Part shown: positions 10,001-18,465 of the stretch, in pieces
Position numbering within the stretch: position 1 is the stretch's first letter
Layout: each line of letters opens with the position of its first letter
Assembly: GCA_963817515.1 (NCBI GenBank)
Contig: CAWFPJ010000017.1
Span: 124,001-188,000 of the forward strand
DNA: 64,000 nt
Reading direction: 5' to 3'
Source: DATMNI01 sp963817515
Lineage (GTDB): Bacteria; Acidobacteriota; Terriglobia; Bryobacterales; Bryobacteraceae
Notes under the pieces: model-generated
What the model saw: the letters and a program-made list of their open reading frames with translations, nothing else
Told to the model about the DNA's origin: nothing
Database searches by the model: none
Translations under genes and position numbers: made by a program

Positions 10001-10315
10001 GGGCAATGTCGGGCCTGGGCAGCTGTACTACAATACCACACGCCTTCGCAGCCGTAACCACTGCAGAACTTCGGCACCAGCGGCCGCAACATTTTGCGCA
10101 ATCCCGGCCTCTGGAATACAGACCTTGATATCACGCGTGAGTTCATCGTCAAGGAACGCTTCAAAGCTCAGTTCCGTGGCGAGTTCTTCAACTTTCCAAA
10201 CACGTCGCATTTCAACGGCGTAAGTAGCAGCAGCGTGACTTCCGACACCTTCATGCAAATCACCAGCTCTTACGGTGAACGGCAGATTCGCTTTGGCCTT
10301 CGCGCCACCTGGTAG
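7019..10315 (+). pseudogene. Oar-like TonB-dependent receptor, multiply frameshifted
   Basis: An outer-membrane receptor that would import a substrate with TonB energy. From the ATG at 7019 (GAGGGG just upstream) the pieces, in different frames, line up as one family protein: signal peptide, a carboxypeptidase-regulatory domain (GSVVGTVTDQSDAIVPSATV, then GRYSFVNLLPGRYDLKV), plug (GSAAMLQT to RIDGATSVNVWLP), and barrel ending in IRFGLRATW, with the terminal aromatic of outer-membrane proteins. Frame changes fall near 7075, 7213, 7535, 8980, 9840, 10005, 10043 and 10058; all but the one near 7535 behave as +1 insertions. The amino-acid pattern stays well conserved between breaks, so either the breaks are assembly errors or the gene died very recently. 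Confidence 0.8.
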
Positions 10316-11928
10316 GGCAGGCATTCTTGCCTGTTTTGTCTCTTGCAGTCTGATCTTGGGGCAGGTCGTAAACCTGCCCCGCTTCCGCAACGTAGCAGAA
10401 TCCTCAGGCGTTCACTTCGTCCTCGAAAACAGCCCCACCCCTCAAAAGCGTCTGATCGAAACCATGCCCGGCGGAGTTGCCATCTTCGATTACAATGGCG
10501 ACGGACTGCCCGATCTCTTCTTCACCAACGGCGCCGCCGTTCCCTCACTCGCAAAAAGATTCGCCCAAGTATTTCAACCGCCTCTACCGCAACGATGGCG
10601 GCATGAAATTCACCGACGTCACACAGCAGGCGGGTGTGGCCGGCGCCGGATATTCCATGGGTGTGGCCGCCGGAGACTACGATAACGACGGCCGCGTAGA
10701 CCTCTTCGTAGCCGGCGTGAATCGGAACATACTGTATCGCAACCTGGGTAACGGCAAGTTCGAAGACGTCACTGAAAAGGCCGGAATCGCGAGCGGCCAA
10801 TGGGCCGTGGCCGCGGGTTGGTTTGACTACGATAACGATGGCAAGCTGGATCTGTTGGTGGTCCACTACGCCAAATGGCCTGCCGAAGACCGCTTCTGCG
10901 GCGACGCGTCGCGCAAGCTTCGAACTTATTGCAACCCGAAATACTTCGAGGGCTTGCCCTCCACCCTGTACCACAACCGCGGCGACGGCACATTTCAGGA
11001 CGTATCGAAGGAGTCTGGGATCGCGAAATACGCCGGCCGGGGAATGAGCGTGGCGTTCGCCGATTACGACGGCGACGGCTTCATGGACGCTTTTGTCACG
11101 AATGACAACATGCCGAATTTCCTGTTCCACAATCGCGGCAACGGAACTTTTGAAGAGACCGCGTTGATCGCCGGCGTGGCGCTGACCGACCAGGGCCGCG
11201 CCGTGGCCAGCATGGGCGCCGATTTCCGCGACTACAATAACGACGGCCAGCCCGATATCGCCGTAACCGCGCTGGCCGGCGAGACCTTTCCGCTGTTCCG
11301 AAATCAGGGAAAAGGGACCTTCAGCGACGCCGGGTACGCCAGCAAAATGGGCCCTCTCAGCATCCGGCACAGCGGCTGGGGAATTGGACTGTTCGACTTC
11401 AACAACGATGGCTGGAAGGACATCTTCACCGCCAATTCCCACGTCAATGATCTGGTGGAGCAGTTCGAGGCGGCGAAGTATAAGGAGCCGAACAGCGTCT
11501 TCCTCAGCCAGGGCAACGGAACGTTCCGCGACGCTTCCGCCGAAGCCGGGCAAGACACGTCTCGGGCACATCGCGGCAGCGCTTATGCCGATCTCAACGG
11601 TGATGGACGAATCGACGCGGTGGTCTCATGCCTGGGCGAACCGGCCGAGATTTGGGAGAATCTGGGCCCCGCCGGAAACTGGATCGTCCTCAAGTTGGTG
11701 GGCGTGCGCAGCAATCGCGATGGCATTGGCGCGCGCATCCGCATCGGCGACCAGTACAACCACATGACCAGCGCGGTGAGTTATGCGTCGTCCAGCCATG
11801 CGGGTGTGCATTTCGGGCTGGGAAAAGCGGACAGAATTCCGAAAATCGAGATCCGCTGGCCCAGTGGGACCGTGCAGGTGCTGGAAGATGTCAAGGCCAA
11901 TCAGACGCTGACGGCGCGCGAACCGTAA
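10275..11928 (+). CDS. ASPIC/UnbV (CRTAC1-like) FG-GAP/VCBS repeat protein (one frameshift)
   Basis: A secreted protein of about 550 residues made of VCBS/FG-GAP propeller repeats with calcium-loop motifs (FDYNGDGLPDLFFTNG, DYDNDGRVDLFVAG, DYDGDGFMDAFVTN, DLNGDGRIDAVVS). It ends in an ASPIC/UnbV domain (VGVRSNRDGIGARIRI, IEIRWPSGTVQ). The frame changes at the A5 run 10553-10557, where one extra A separates VPSLAK from DSPKYFNRLY. The GTG at 10275 overlaps the receptor's end by 41 bases and yields a plausible hydrophobic signal, but that segment is encoded by a palindromic repeat, so the true start is uncertain. The exact role of these proteins is not known. Confidence 0.82.
10318..10380. repeat. 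pair of palindromes after the TonB receptor stop; the first resembles a terminator
   Basis: The first hairpin is CAGGCA, loop TTCT, TGCCTG, followed by TTTT (10318-10337), three bases after the receptor's TAG. It could work as a weak intrinsic terminator. The second (10358-10380) has perfect 9-bp arms, GGGGCAGGT and ACCTGCCCC, with a CGTAA loop. Both share the CAGG/CCTG core of the other palindromes in the window. The pair lies inside the predicted signal-peptide codons of the CRTAC1-like gene. Confidence 0.6.
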
Positions 11929-11932
11929 GCGC

Positions 11933-13417
11933 CTACTGCGGCGGCCCGATCTGAGCTTCTTTTGATAATTCGTCCTTGGCTTCTTGCGCTTTCTTTTGGA
12001 TGTCCTGATATTGGGCCATCGTCTGGCGAGCCTTCTCATCCAAGCCGGCCGACTGATAGGCGCGCGCCAACTGGTAGTGCAGACTGCCGTCGTCATCCAT
12101 AGGCAGTGCGGCCTCCAGGTGCTTAACCGCCGCCGCACTCTTTCCCGAACGTGAATATGCCAAGCCGAGAGAAGCATGCGCGGGCAGCAGTTTCGGGTCG
12201 TGAAGCAATGCCTTTTCCAGAAACGGAATGGACTTCTCAACCTCTTCCAGGTGCAAGAGCGAATCCCCTTCGAGCAGGTTCAGCTGGGCCGAATCGGGAT
12301 CGGTCTGAAGGAATCGTTCGATCATCGGAAGCGCGTTCTTGTAGTCGCCCGCCGTATAAAGCGAATTCGCCAACTCTTGCTGATATTGAAGATTGCCCGG
12401 TGCCAGCCGCAGCGCTTCCCGCCATTCGTTGGCTGATTCGAGCGCTTGTCCCTGTGCGCGCAGAATCGTGGCCTTGACTTCATGGATTTGCGGCGACTCC
12501 GGGAGCTTTCCCAGTTGCCCGTAGGCGCCGCGCGCCAGTTCGCCGTATGCCTTGGATTGCCAGAACAGCGCTTCCGGCGTAGTGCGAAGCACGGCCGCGC
12601 CGGCAGCCTCCAGGTAGCGGGCGGCCGCAAAGTGGCAAGCAGCCATGTGAGCCGCGCAATCCGCTCCGCCTGACTTTTCCTTTTGTTCCTCCACCGCGGC
12701 CCAGTCGGCGTGCTCGGTCCGCCGGTACACCTCAGCCAGGCCGCCGTGAATGCTGGACAGGCCAGGCAACTGATTGAGCGCCTGATGGTACAGGAAAAAT
12801 GCGCTGCGGTATTGCCGCCGTTGCAATCGCGTGTCGGCCAGCAGGGCCGCCATGTAGCCGGACTTTGGCGCGGACTTCTCCAATTCGTGAAAGGCGCGGG
12901 TGGCCAGCGATTCGTAACTCTTGCCCAAGCCGAACCAAGCCTGTGGATCGCCGGGTGAGATCTTCGCCAGCGCCCGATACTGCTCGGCCGCCTGATCGAA
13001 GCGCTCCAGGCTGAAGAGGGCGCCCGCCAGCATGCCGCGCGCGTTGCCGTTGCCCTGGTCCATGGCGACCACCTTCTGCAGGGGGTCTATAGCGGCCCGC
13101 GGCTGGTTCAACTCCAGGTGCGCCGCGGCCAGCGAAAGCAGGGCCGGAAGATTTCGCGGCTGCAGTTTCAGCACCGCTCCGAAATCCACAATCGCCTGCC
13201 GTTGCTGTCCGGCCATGTGTTCCGACAGCGCCAGATTCAACAGCAGCCCCGGGTTATCGGGCAGGGCTTTCACCAGTTCGCGGTAAACCGGCACGGCGTC
13301 CGCGAACCGGCCCTCGGCCATCAGTTGTTTGCCGCGCTGCGATTGACGGACCAGTTCTTCGGATTGTGCCCCAAGACCCGCGGACGCCAAGAGGAATGCG
13401 CCCAATAACAATCTCAT
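11933..13417 (-). CDS. exported tetratricopeptide-repeat protein
   Basis: A 494-aa protein with a signal peptide (LLLGAFLLASAGLGAQ) followed by roughly ten TPR-like helical repeats across the whole length (for example AEGRFADAVPVYRELVKALPDNP, LFSLERFDQAAEQYRALAKISPGDP, LGLAYSRSGKSAAAVKHLEAALP) and a charged tail with DIQKKAQEAKDELSKEAQ. No catalytic domain is present, so it is probably a periplasmic scaffold or protein-interaction module. It converges on the CRTAC1-like gene with four bases between the stops. ASPIC/UnbV and TPR proteins are often neighbours in Acidobacteria, so a functional link is possible. Confidence 0.82.
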   Translation of the reverse strand: MRLLLGAFLLASAGLGAQSEELVRQSQRGKQLMAEGRFADAVPVYRELVKALPDNPGLLLNLALSEHMAGQQRQAIVDFGAVLKLQPRNLPALLSLAAAHLELNQPRAAIDPLQKVVAMDQGNGNARGMLAGALFSLERFDQAAEQYRALAKISPGDPQAWFGLGKSYESLATRAFHELEKSAPKSGYMAALLADTRLQRRQYRSAFFLYHQALNQLPGLSSIHGGLAEVYRRTEHADWAAVEEQKEKSGGADCAAHMAACHFAAARYLEAAGAAVLRTTPEALFWQSKAYGELARGAYGQLGKLPESPQIHEVKATILRAQGQALESANEWREALRLAPGNLQYQQELANSLYTAGDYKNALPMIERFLQTDPDSAQLNLLEGDSLLHLEEVEKSIPFLEKALLHDPKLLPAHASLGLAYSRSGKSAAAVKHLEAALPMDDDGSLHYQLARAYQSAGLDEKARQTMAQYQDIQKKAQEAKDELSKEAQIGPPQ

Positions 13418-13446
13418 TCACCAAGAATTGTACTCGACTTGCCACC

Positions 13447-13536
13447 GATGCCGTAAACAGGAGTGATGCCGAAAACACGAGTGATGCCGTAAACAGGAGT
13501 GATGCCGTGAACCGGGGCGATGTCGTAAACTGAGGC
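13447..13536. repeat. five tandem copies of an 18-bp unit
   Basis: The unit GATGCCGTAAACAGGAGT is at 13447-13464 and is repeated without gaps at 13465, 13483, 13501 and 13519. Copies 1 and 3 are identical, copy 2 has two changes, and copies 4 and 5 are more diverged. The array fills the gap between the divergent TPR and PIG-L genes and stops two bases before the likely start codon of the latter. The period is a multiple of three, so it would read as hexapeptide repeats if translated. Confidence 0.9.
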
Positions 13537-13537
13537 C

Positions 13538-14305
13538 TTGAATCCAAACCTTCCAACCATTCTTGCGATCCACGCGCATCCCGACGACGTGGAGATCCTC
13601 TGCGGAGGCACGCTCGCACTGCTGGCTGCGGCCGGGCACCGGATCGCCATTGTCACGATGACGCCCGGGGATTGCGGTTCGGCTGAGCTGAGCCCTGAAG
13701 AGATTGCATCCGTTCGCCGCCAGGAGGCTGCACGCTCGGCTGCGCACATCGCGGCCGATTACCGCTGCGCCGAGTTTCGCGATATGGCGATCTTCTCCGA
13801 TGATTCAGCGCGGCGGCGCGTTACCGAGATCTTACGGAGCGTCCGGCCCGCCATCATACTCACGGCGCCGCCGGTCGACTACATGGCAGATCACGAAGCC
13901 ACCAGTCTCCTGGTGCGCGACGCCTGCTTCGCTGCGCCGGCGCCGAATTACCGTACCGGAGCTAAGGACGCGTCGCCGGCCTTGCCCGCAATTCCGCATT
14001 TGTATTTCGTGAATCCCCTGGCAGGAACGGAATCGGAGTTCTATATCGATATCCAGACCACCTTCGCCACCAAGCGAGCCATGCTGGCCGAGCACGACAG
14101 CCAGCGTGTCTGGCTATCCAAACACCACGGCATCGACGATTATCTGGACCAGATGGAACGCTGGACGCGCGAAAACGGGAAGCGCGCGGGAGTTGAATTC
14201 GCCGAAGGCTTCCGGCAATACAAAGGCCATCCCTATCCGGAAAGTCCGTTGCTTCAGGAGTTGTTACGCGATTACCATCGCCCGGCAGCTATCCCGATAC
14301 CTTGA
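13538..14305 (+). CDS. PIG-L/LmbE-family deacetylase
   Basis: A 255-aa cytosolic zinc-dependent N-acetylglucosaminyl deacetylase-type protein. The N-terminus carries IHAHPDDVEILCGGTLALL, with the HPDD zinc and general-base motif, followed by TMTPGDCGS and EIASVRRQEA. The second zinc ligand probably lies in the DYMADHEATS region. The length suits the family. The start is a TTG at 13538 directly after the tandem repeat, because the family motif begins only nine codons later and no ATG is suitable. The 3' end overlaps the convergent oxidoreductase by 17 bases. The substrate, probably an N-acetyl sugar conjugate, is unknown. Confidence 0.85.
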   Translation: MNPNLPTILAIHAHPDDVEILCGGTLALLAAAGHRIAIVTMTPGDCGSAELSPEEIASVRRQEAARSAAHIAADYRCAEFRDMAIFSDDSARRRVTEILRSVRPAIILTAPPVDYMADHEATSLLVRDACFAAPAPNYRTGAKDASPALPAIPHLYFVNPLAGTESEFYIDIQTTFATKRAMLAEHDSQRVWLSKHHGIDDYLDQMERWTRENGKRAGVEFAEGFRQYKGHPYPESPLLQELLRDYHRPAAIPIP

Positions 14306-15287
14306 CCAGCACTTTGCCCATCGGCCCTTGATCCAGGCGCGCGAAGGCCGCCTTCACTTCTTCAAACGGCAGCACGGAATCCACCACGGGCCGTTTGCCC
14401 AGCTTGTCCAATCGATCGACAATCTCTTTCCAAGCCGCCTGTGCCGCTTCAGGAGTGTAGTCTCCAACGTGAACGCCGCCGATGCGATTCCTGCGGAAAA
14501 ACAGCGATGCGGTGTTGAACTCCGGCACTGTGCCACCGCTCCTGCCTACCACGCTGATACGGCCGCCCAAGCCCAGCATGGCCAGCAACTGGTTGAATAG
14601 CGGGCCGCCGACACTGTCCACCGCGAGGTCCACCTTCTTTGGAGCGGTGGCTGAGTTGACACTCTTGCGCAGGTTTTCGTCCGTCGGGTTGAATACAAAA
14701 TCCGCGCCGAGATCTTTGAGCCTGGCGCCTTTCTCCGGGCTTCGGGACAATGCCACCACCGTCAGCCCCATCGATTTGCTTAGCAGCACGGTTGCCACCC
14801 CGACGCCGCCCGAAGCGCCGGTTACCAAAATCACCGAGCCCTGGCGAGGCGGTGCCGGTGGTTCGCTCCATTGAGTCAGCGCCTGCCATGCAGTCAGGTA
14901 CACCAGAGGCGCTCCGGCCATTTCCTCCAAGGACCAACCAGCGGGAATGGGGGCAATGCTGGCCGCCGGAATCACAGCCTTTTCGGCCAGGGTTCCCCAG
15001 GTCTCCACGCCGGCATTGCAGCGCAGAATGCCCACGGTATCGCCAACCCGCACGCGGTCCACGCCCGGACCCAACGCCAGCACGTCGCCAACTCCGTCGC
15101 GCCCCAGGATATGCGGCAGCGGCGGTTTGGCCGGATACATCGCCTGGGCGAGGAACGCATCGGCGGGGTTCAGCGCCGCGAGCCTGATCCGCAGCAAGAC
15201 CTCTCCTGGGCCGGCCTGAGGGTCGGGAACTTCGCCTAGCCGCAGTTTTTCGACGCCTGCATAAGAATCCATTAACCACGCGCGCAT
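14289..15287 (-). CDS. zinc-independent quinone oxidoreductase-type MDR alcohol dehydrogenase
   Basis: A 332-aa medium-chain dehydrogenase/reductase. The N-terminal GroES-like domain has VLLRIRLAALNPADAF and HILGRDGVGDVLALGPGV. The Rossmann domain has ILVTGASGGVGVATVLLSKSMG, and the C-terminus has PFEEVKAAFARLDQGPMGKVLVKV. The catalytic-zinc cysteine (GHE/C pattern) is absent, which fits NADPH-quinone or enoyl reductase types rather than zinc alcohol dehydrogenases. The ATG at 15287 (MRAWLM) suits the family better than the one 18 bases upstream. It is divergent from the PqaA-like gene. Confidence 0.82.
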   Translation of the reverse strand: MRAWLMDSYAGVEKLRLGEVPDPQAGPGEVLLRIRLAALNPADAFLAQAMYPAKPPLPHILGRDGVGDVLALGPGVDRVRVGDTVGILRCNAGVETWGTLAEKAVIPAASIAPIPAGWSLEEMAGAPLVYLTAWQALTQWSEPPAPPRQGSVILVTGASGGVGVATVLLSKSMGLTVVALSRSPEKGARLKDLGADFVFNPTDENLRKSVNSATAPKKVDLAVDSVGGPLFNQLLAMLGLGGRISVVGRSGGTVPEFNTASLFFRRNRIGGVHVGDYTPEAAQAAWKEIVDRLDKLGKRPVVDSVLPFEEVKAAFARLDQGPMGKVLVKVSG

Positions 15288-15357
15288 GGAAATATTGTCT
15301 CGCATGCCCGCTCATCCGTGCTCGCGCGGAAGTACAATACATACAATACATTCGTTG

Positions 15358-16749
15358 ATGCCCGGAAGACCATTCACGAAATTTGCAAATGCCGCCCTGG
15401 CATTGCTCTTCGCGGTTGCCGCGTTCGCGGATGAGACCGCCCTAGACCGCTACGTGAGGAAACCCGACCCGTCCTACCACTATGAAATTGCCAGCACGGT
15501 GCGCGGCGACGGATACACCACCTACGTTATCGAACTGACTTCCCAGACATGGCGTAAGTCTTCGGAAGTAGATCGTACGGTTTGGAAGCACTGGCTCACG
15601 ATCGTCAAGCCGGATCGCGTAGTGGGCACTACGGGATATTTGTTCATTACCGGCGGCTCCACCAAGGACAAGGCGCCCGCGGACACCGGTTCATCGTATG
15701 CGGAAAGCGCTCTCACTACCCACACCGTGGTCGCCGAACTGCAGGACGTTCCCAACGAACCCCTGACATTTCAAGATCAAACGCGCAGCCTCTCCGAGGA
15801 CGGCATCATCGCTTACACGTGGGTCAAATACATGAAGACCAGCGATGAAACCTGGCCCTTGCGGCTGCCCATGACTAAAGCCGCGGTACGAGCCATGGAC
15901 ACCATCACCGCCGTGATGGCGACCCCGGCCGCAGGCGGCGTAACGGTGGAAAAGTTCGTGGTCTCGGGTGGATCGAAGCGAGGCTGGACCACATGGACCA
16001 CGGCTGCTGTGGACCGGCGCGTGGCGGCCATCATTCCGGTGTCCATCGATATGCTCAACGTCGAAAAATCCTTCGAGCATCACTATCGCGTTTACGGTTT
16101 CTGGGCGCCGGCGGTGAAGGATTACGTGGAATCGGGCGTCATGGATTGGGGCGGCACACCCGAGTATCGCAAACTGTTGGCAATCGAAGAGCCCTACAAC
16201 TATCGCGATCGGCTGAGCATGCCCAAGTTCATGATATACGCCGCGGGCGATCAGTTCTTTTTGCCCGATTCCTCGCGGTTTTATTTCGACGACCTGAAAG
16301 GCGAGAAATACCTGCGCTATGTACCTAACGCCGATCATGGACTGAAGGGCACCGACGCCCGCCAGAGCAGCCTGGCCTTCTATCAGGCATTCCTGAACGG
16401 CACGCCGCGGCCGAGGTTCGCCTGGAGCTTCGAACCTGGCGGCGACATCCGCGTCACCAGCAAGGAAAAGCCCTCTGCCGTGAAACTGTGGCAGGCGACC
16501 AACGCGGAACACCGCGACTTCCGGTTGATGACGATCGGCGCGGCTTACCAGAGCTCGGATTTGAGTGAACACGCCGAAGGTATTTACATTGGCCGCGTAC
16601 CGAAGCCGGAAAAGGGCTGGACCGCGTACTTTGTCGAACTCACTTACCCAAGCGGCGGAAAATATCCGTTCAAATTTACAACAGCAGTTCGGGTGACACC
16701 GGATACGGAACCGTTTCCGGCGTATCAGCCGAACCCGGAGAAGAGGTAA
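15358..16749 (+). CDS. PhoPQ-activated pathogenicity-related (PqaA-like) alpha/beta-hydrolase, exported
   Basis: A 463-aa protein with a signal peptide (FANAALALLFAVAAFA) and the PqaA family layout: LDRYVRKPDPSYHYE at the mature start, GGSTKDKAPAD, VSGGSKRGWTTW (a nucleophile elbow-like Ser) and YNYRDRLSMPKFMIYAAGDQFFLPDSS, ending in a beta-rich domain with YPSGGKYPFKFTTAVRV. Members are secreted putative hydrolases of unknown substrate. The ATG at 15358 gives the cleanest signal; upstream ATGs lack one. It is followed after six bases by a sugar isomerase gene, so the two are probably co-transcribed. Confidence 0.85.
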   Translation: MPGRPFTKFANAALALLFAVAAFADETALDRYVRKPDPSYHYEIASTVRGDGYTTYVIELTSQTWRKSSEVDRTVWKHWLTIVKPDRVVGTTGYLFITGGSTKDKAPADTGSSYAESALTTHTVVAELQDVPNEPLTFQDQTRSLSEDGIIAYTWVKYMKTSDETWPLRLPMTKAAVRAMDTITAVMATPAAGGVTVEKFVVSGGSKRGWTTWTTAAVDRRVAAIIPVSIDMLNVEKSFEHHYRVYGFWAPAVKDYVESGVMDWGGTPEYRKLLAIEEPYNYRDRLSMPKFMIYAAGDQFFLPDSSRFYFDDLKGEKYLRYVPNADHGLKGTDARQSSLAFYQAFLNGTPRPRFAWSFEPGGDIRVTSKEKPSAVKLWQATNAEHRDFRLMTIGAAYQSSDLSEHAEGIYIGRVPKPEKGWTAYFVELTYPSGGKYPFKFTTAVRVTPDTEPFPAYQPNPEKR

Positions 16750-16755
16750 TTCAAC

Positions 16756-17628
16756 ATGCATCGCCGACAATACTTGAAGACAATGGCAGCCGCTACACTG
16801 GCTCTTCCGCATGGTGTTCCGCAAGCGCGGGCCGCCGGGGCAAGCAAGGGGCGTTTCCGGCCGGCCATCTGCGCCTATTCGTTTCGCAATCAGCTCAAGG
16901 ACGGATCGCTGACTTATGCCGGCGTGATCAACATGGCTGCCGAGCTGGGCGCGGATGGCGTGGACATGACCACTTACTGGCTGCCCGACACCAACAATGA
17001 GACGCTGTTCCCACTGAAGAAATTGGCCTACCGGTCCGGCATTTCGATTTACACCATTGGCATTCGCGCCCGGATGGCTCAGCCCACACCTGAACTGCAG
17101 GCTGCCGAAGTGGAGACCGTGCGTACGTGGGTGGACGCCGCCGAGCGGCTGGGCGCCTCTCACATTCGCATCTTCGGCGGAGCTGTTCCCAAAGGCGCCA
17201 CCGAAGACCAGGCAGTGGCATGGGCTGTCGAAACCCTGAAACGCTCGGCCGATGTAGCGGGCAAGAAGGGTATCACGCTGGGCATCGAAGACGATGGCGG
17301 CATCACCACCAATGCCGACCGCACCGTGGAGATATTCAAGAAAACCGCATCGCCGTGGGTGGGCATCAATCTCGACGTTGGGAACTTTCCGAATGACGGA
17401 TATGCACAGATCGAGATGTGCGCACCCTACGCCACCAATGTGCATTTCAAGACCGTAGTTCACATAAACCACCAAAGCCAGCCGGCGGACTGGCCGCGCA
17501 TTTTGACGATTCTCGGAAACGCCGGTTATCGGGGTTATTTGTCGCTCGAATACGAGCTGAACGAAGATCCCTTGGTCAATGTGCCCAAGCTGATCTCGAA
17601 AATGCGCGAGACCATCCGCGGCGTGTAG
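16756..17628 (+). CDS. xylose-isomerase-like TIM-barrel protein (sugar phosphate isomerase/epimerase family), exported
   Basis: A 290-aa protein. The N-terminus HRRQYLKTMAAATLAL resembles a Tat signal, with cleavage likely after RAA. The TIM barrel shows ICAYSFRNQL, MAAELGADGVDM, GASHIRIFGG, ITLGIEDDGGITTNADR, VGINLDVGNFPNDGY, NVHFKTVVH and GYLSLEYELNEDP, matching the metal-site strands of the AP-endonuclease-2 superfamily (E, D, H and E ligands). It is the second gene after the PqaA-like hydrolase. It is related in type, but not closely, to the isomerase at 3858-4952. Confidence 0.85.
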   Translation: MHRRQYLKTMAAATLALPHGVPQARAAGASKGRFRPAICAYSFRNQLKDGSLTYAGVINMAAELGADGVDMTTYWLPDTNNETLFPLKKLAYRSGISIYTIGIRARMAQPTPELQAAEVETVRTWVDAAERLGASHIRIFGGAVPKGATEDQAVAWAVETLKRSADVAGKKGITLGIEDDGGITTNADRTVEIFKKTASPWVGINLDVGNFPNDGYAQIEMCAPYATNVHFKTVVHINHQSQPADWPRILTILGNAGYRGYLSLEYELNEDPLVNVPKLISKMRETIRGV

Positions 17629-17658
17629 CCGTTTGCGGTTAAAGGAATAGCCTCGGGC

Positions 17659-18438
17659 CTAGCTGCCCACCACGCCGGCCAAGGGGCTGCTGGCGGTAGC
17701 GTAGAGTCTCTTCTGCATGCGTCCCGATTCATAGGCCAGGCGGCCGCACTCCACGGCCAGGTTCATGGCGCGGGCCATTTTTACCGAGTCATCAGCGGCG
17801 GCAATGGCGGTGTTCATGAGGACGCCGTCGGCTCCCAGTTCCATGGCGATGGCCGCATCGGACGCAGTTCCCACGCCGGCATCCACAATCACCGGCACCT
17901 GGGTAATCATCTCGCGGAAAATCCGAAGGTTGGTAGGATTCTGTATTCCCAGGCCCGACCCGATGGGCGCAGCCAACGGCATCACGGCAGCCGCGCCGGC
18001 GTCGATGAGCTTGCGCGCGTTTACCACGTCATCATTGGTATACGGCAGAACCACAAAGCCCTCCTTGACCAGGATGCGGGTAGCTTCCAGCAGCCCGGCG
18101 TTATCCGGGAAAAGGGTCTTCTCGTCGCCGATAACTTCGAGTTTGATCCAGTTCGACAGGCCCACCTCGCGGGCCAGCATGGCAGTGCGGACGGCGTCGT
18201 CGGCTGTGTAGCAGGCAGCCGTGTTAGGCAGAATGAAAATCCTGGAACGATCGATGTAATCGATGAGGGATTCCTTGGAGCGGTCCGTGAGGTTGACGCG
18301 GCGAACCGCCACGGTCACCATCTCCGCTCCGGAGGCTTCGTGGCATCGCTGCATTTCTTGAAAACTGCGGTATTTTCCAGTTCCTACGATGAGGCGTGAA
18401 CGAAATTCGCGGCCGGCAATGGTCAGGGTTTCGGACAT
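17659..18438 (-). CDS. thiG: thiazole synthase
   Basis: ThiG forms the thiazole phosphate of thiamine from 1-deoxy-D-xylulose 5-phosphate, dehydroglycine and ThiS thiocarboxylate. The 259-aa length is typical. Visible motifs are FRSRLIVGTGKY, NTAACYTADDAVRTA, WIKLEVIGD with the Schiff-base lysine, LPYTNDDVVNARKL, MPLAAPIGSGLGI, PVIVDAGVGTASDAA and GVLMNTAIA. No thiS, thiE, thiF or thiH is adjacent, so the rest of the pathway lies elsewhere. It follows the enolase-superfamily gene on the same strand after 27 bases. Confidence 0.96.
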   Translation of the reverse strand: MSETLTIAGREFRSRLIVGTGKYRSFQEMQRCHEASGAEMVTVAVRRVNLTDRSKESLIDYIDRSRIFILPNTAACYTADDAVRTAMLAREVGLSNWIKLEVIGDEKTLFPDNAGLLEATRILVKEGFVVLPYTNDDVVNARKLIDAGAAAVMPLAAPIGSGLGIQNPTNLRIFREMITQVPVIVDAGVGTASDAAIAMELGADGVLMNTAIAAADDSVKMARAMNLAVECGRLAYESGRMQKRLYATASSPLAGVVGS

Positions 18439-18465
18439 GACTTCATTGTGTCACACCGGCTTGCA

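Noticed and set aside
13447..13536. Possible CRISPR array
   Set aside because: The 18-bp units abut directly with no spacers and no cas genes are present.
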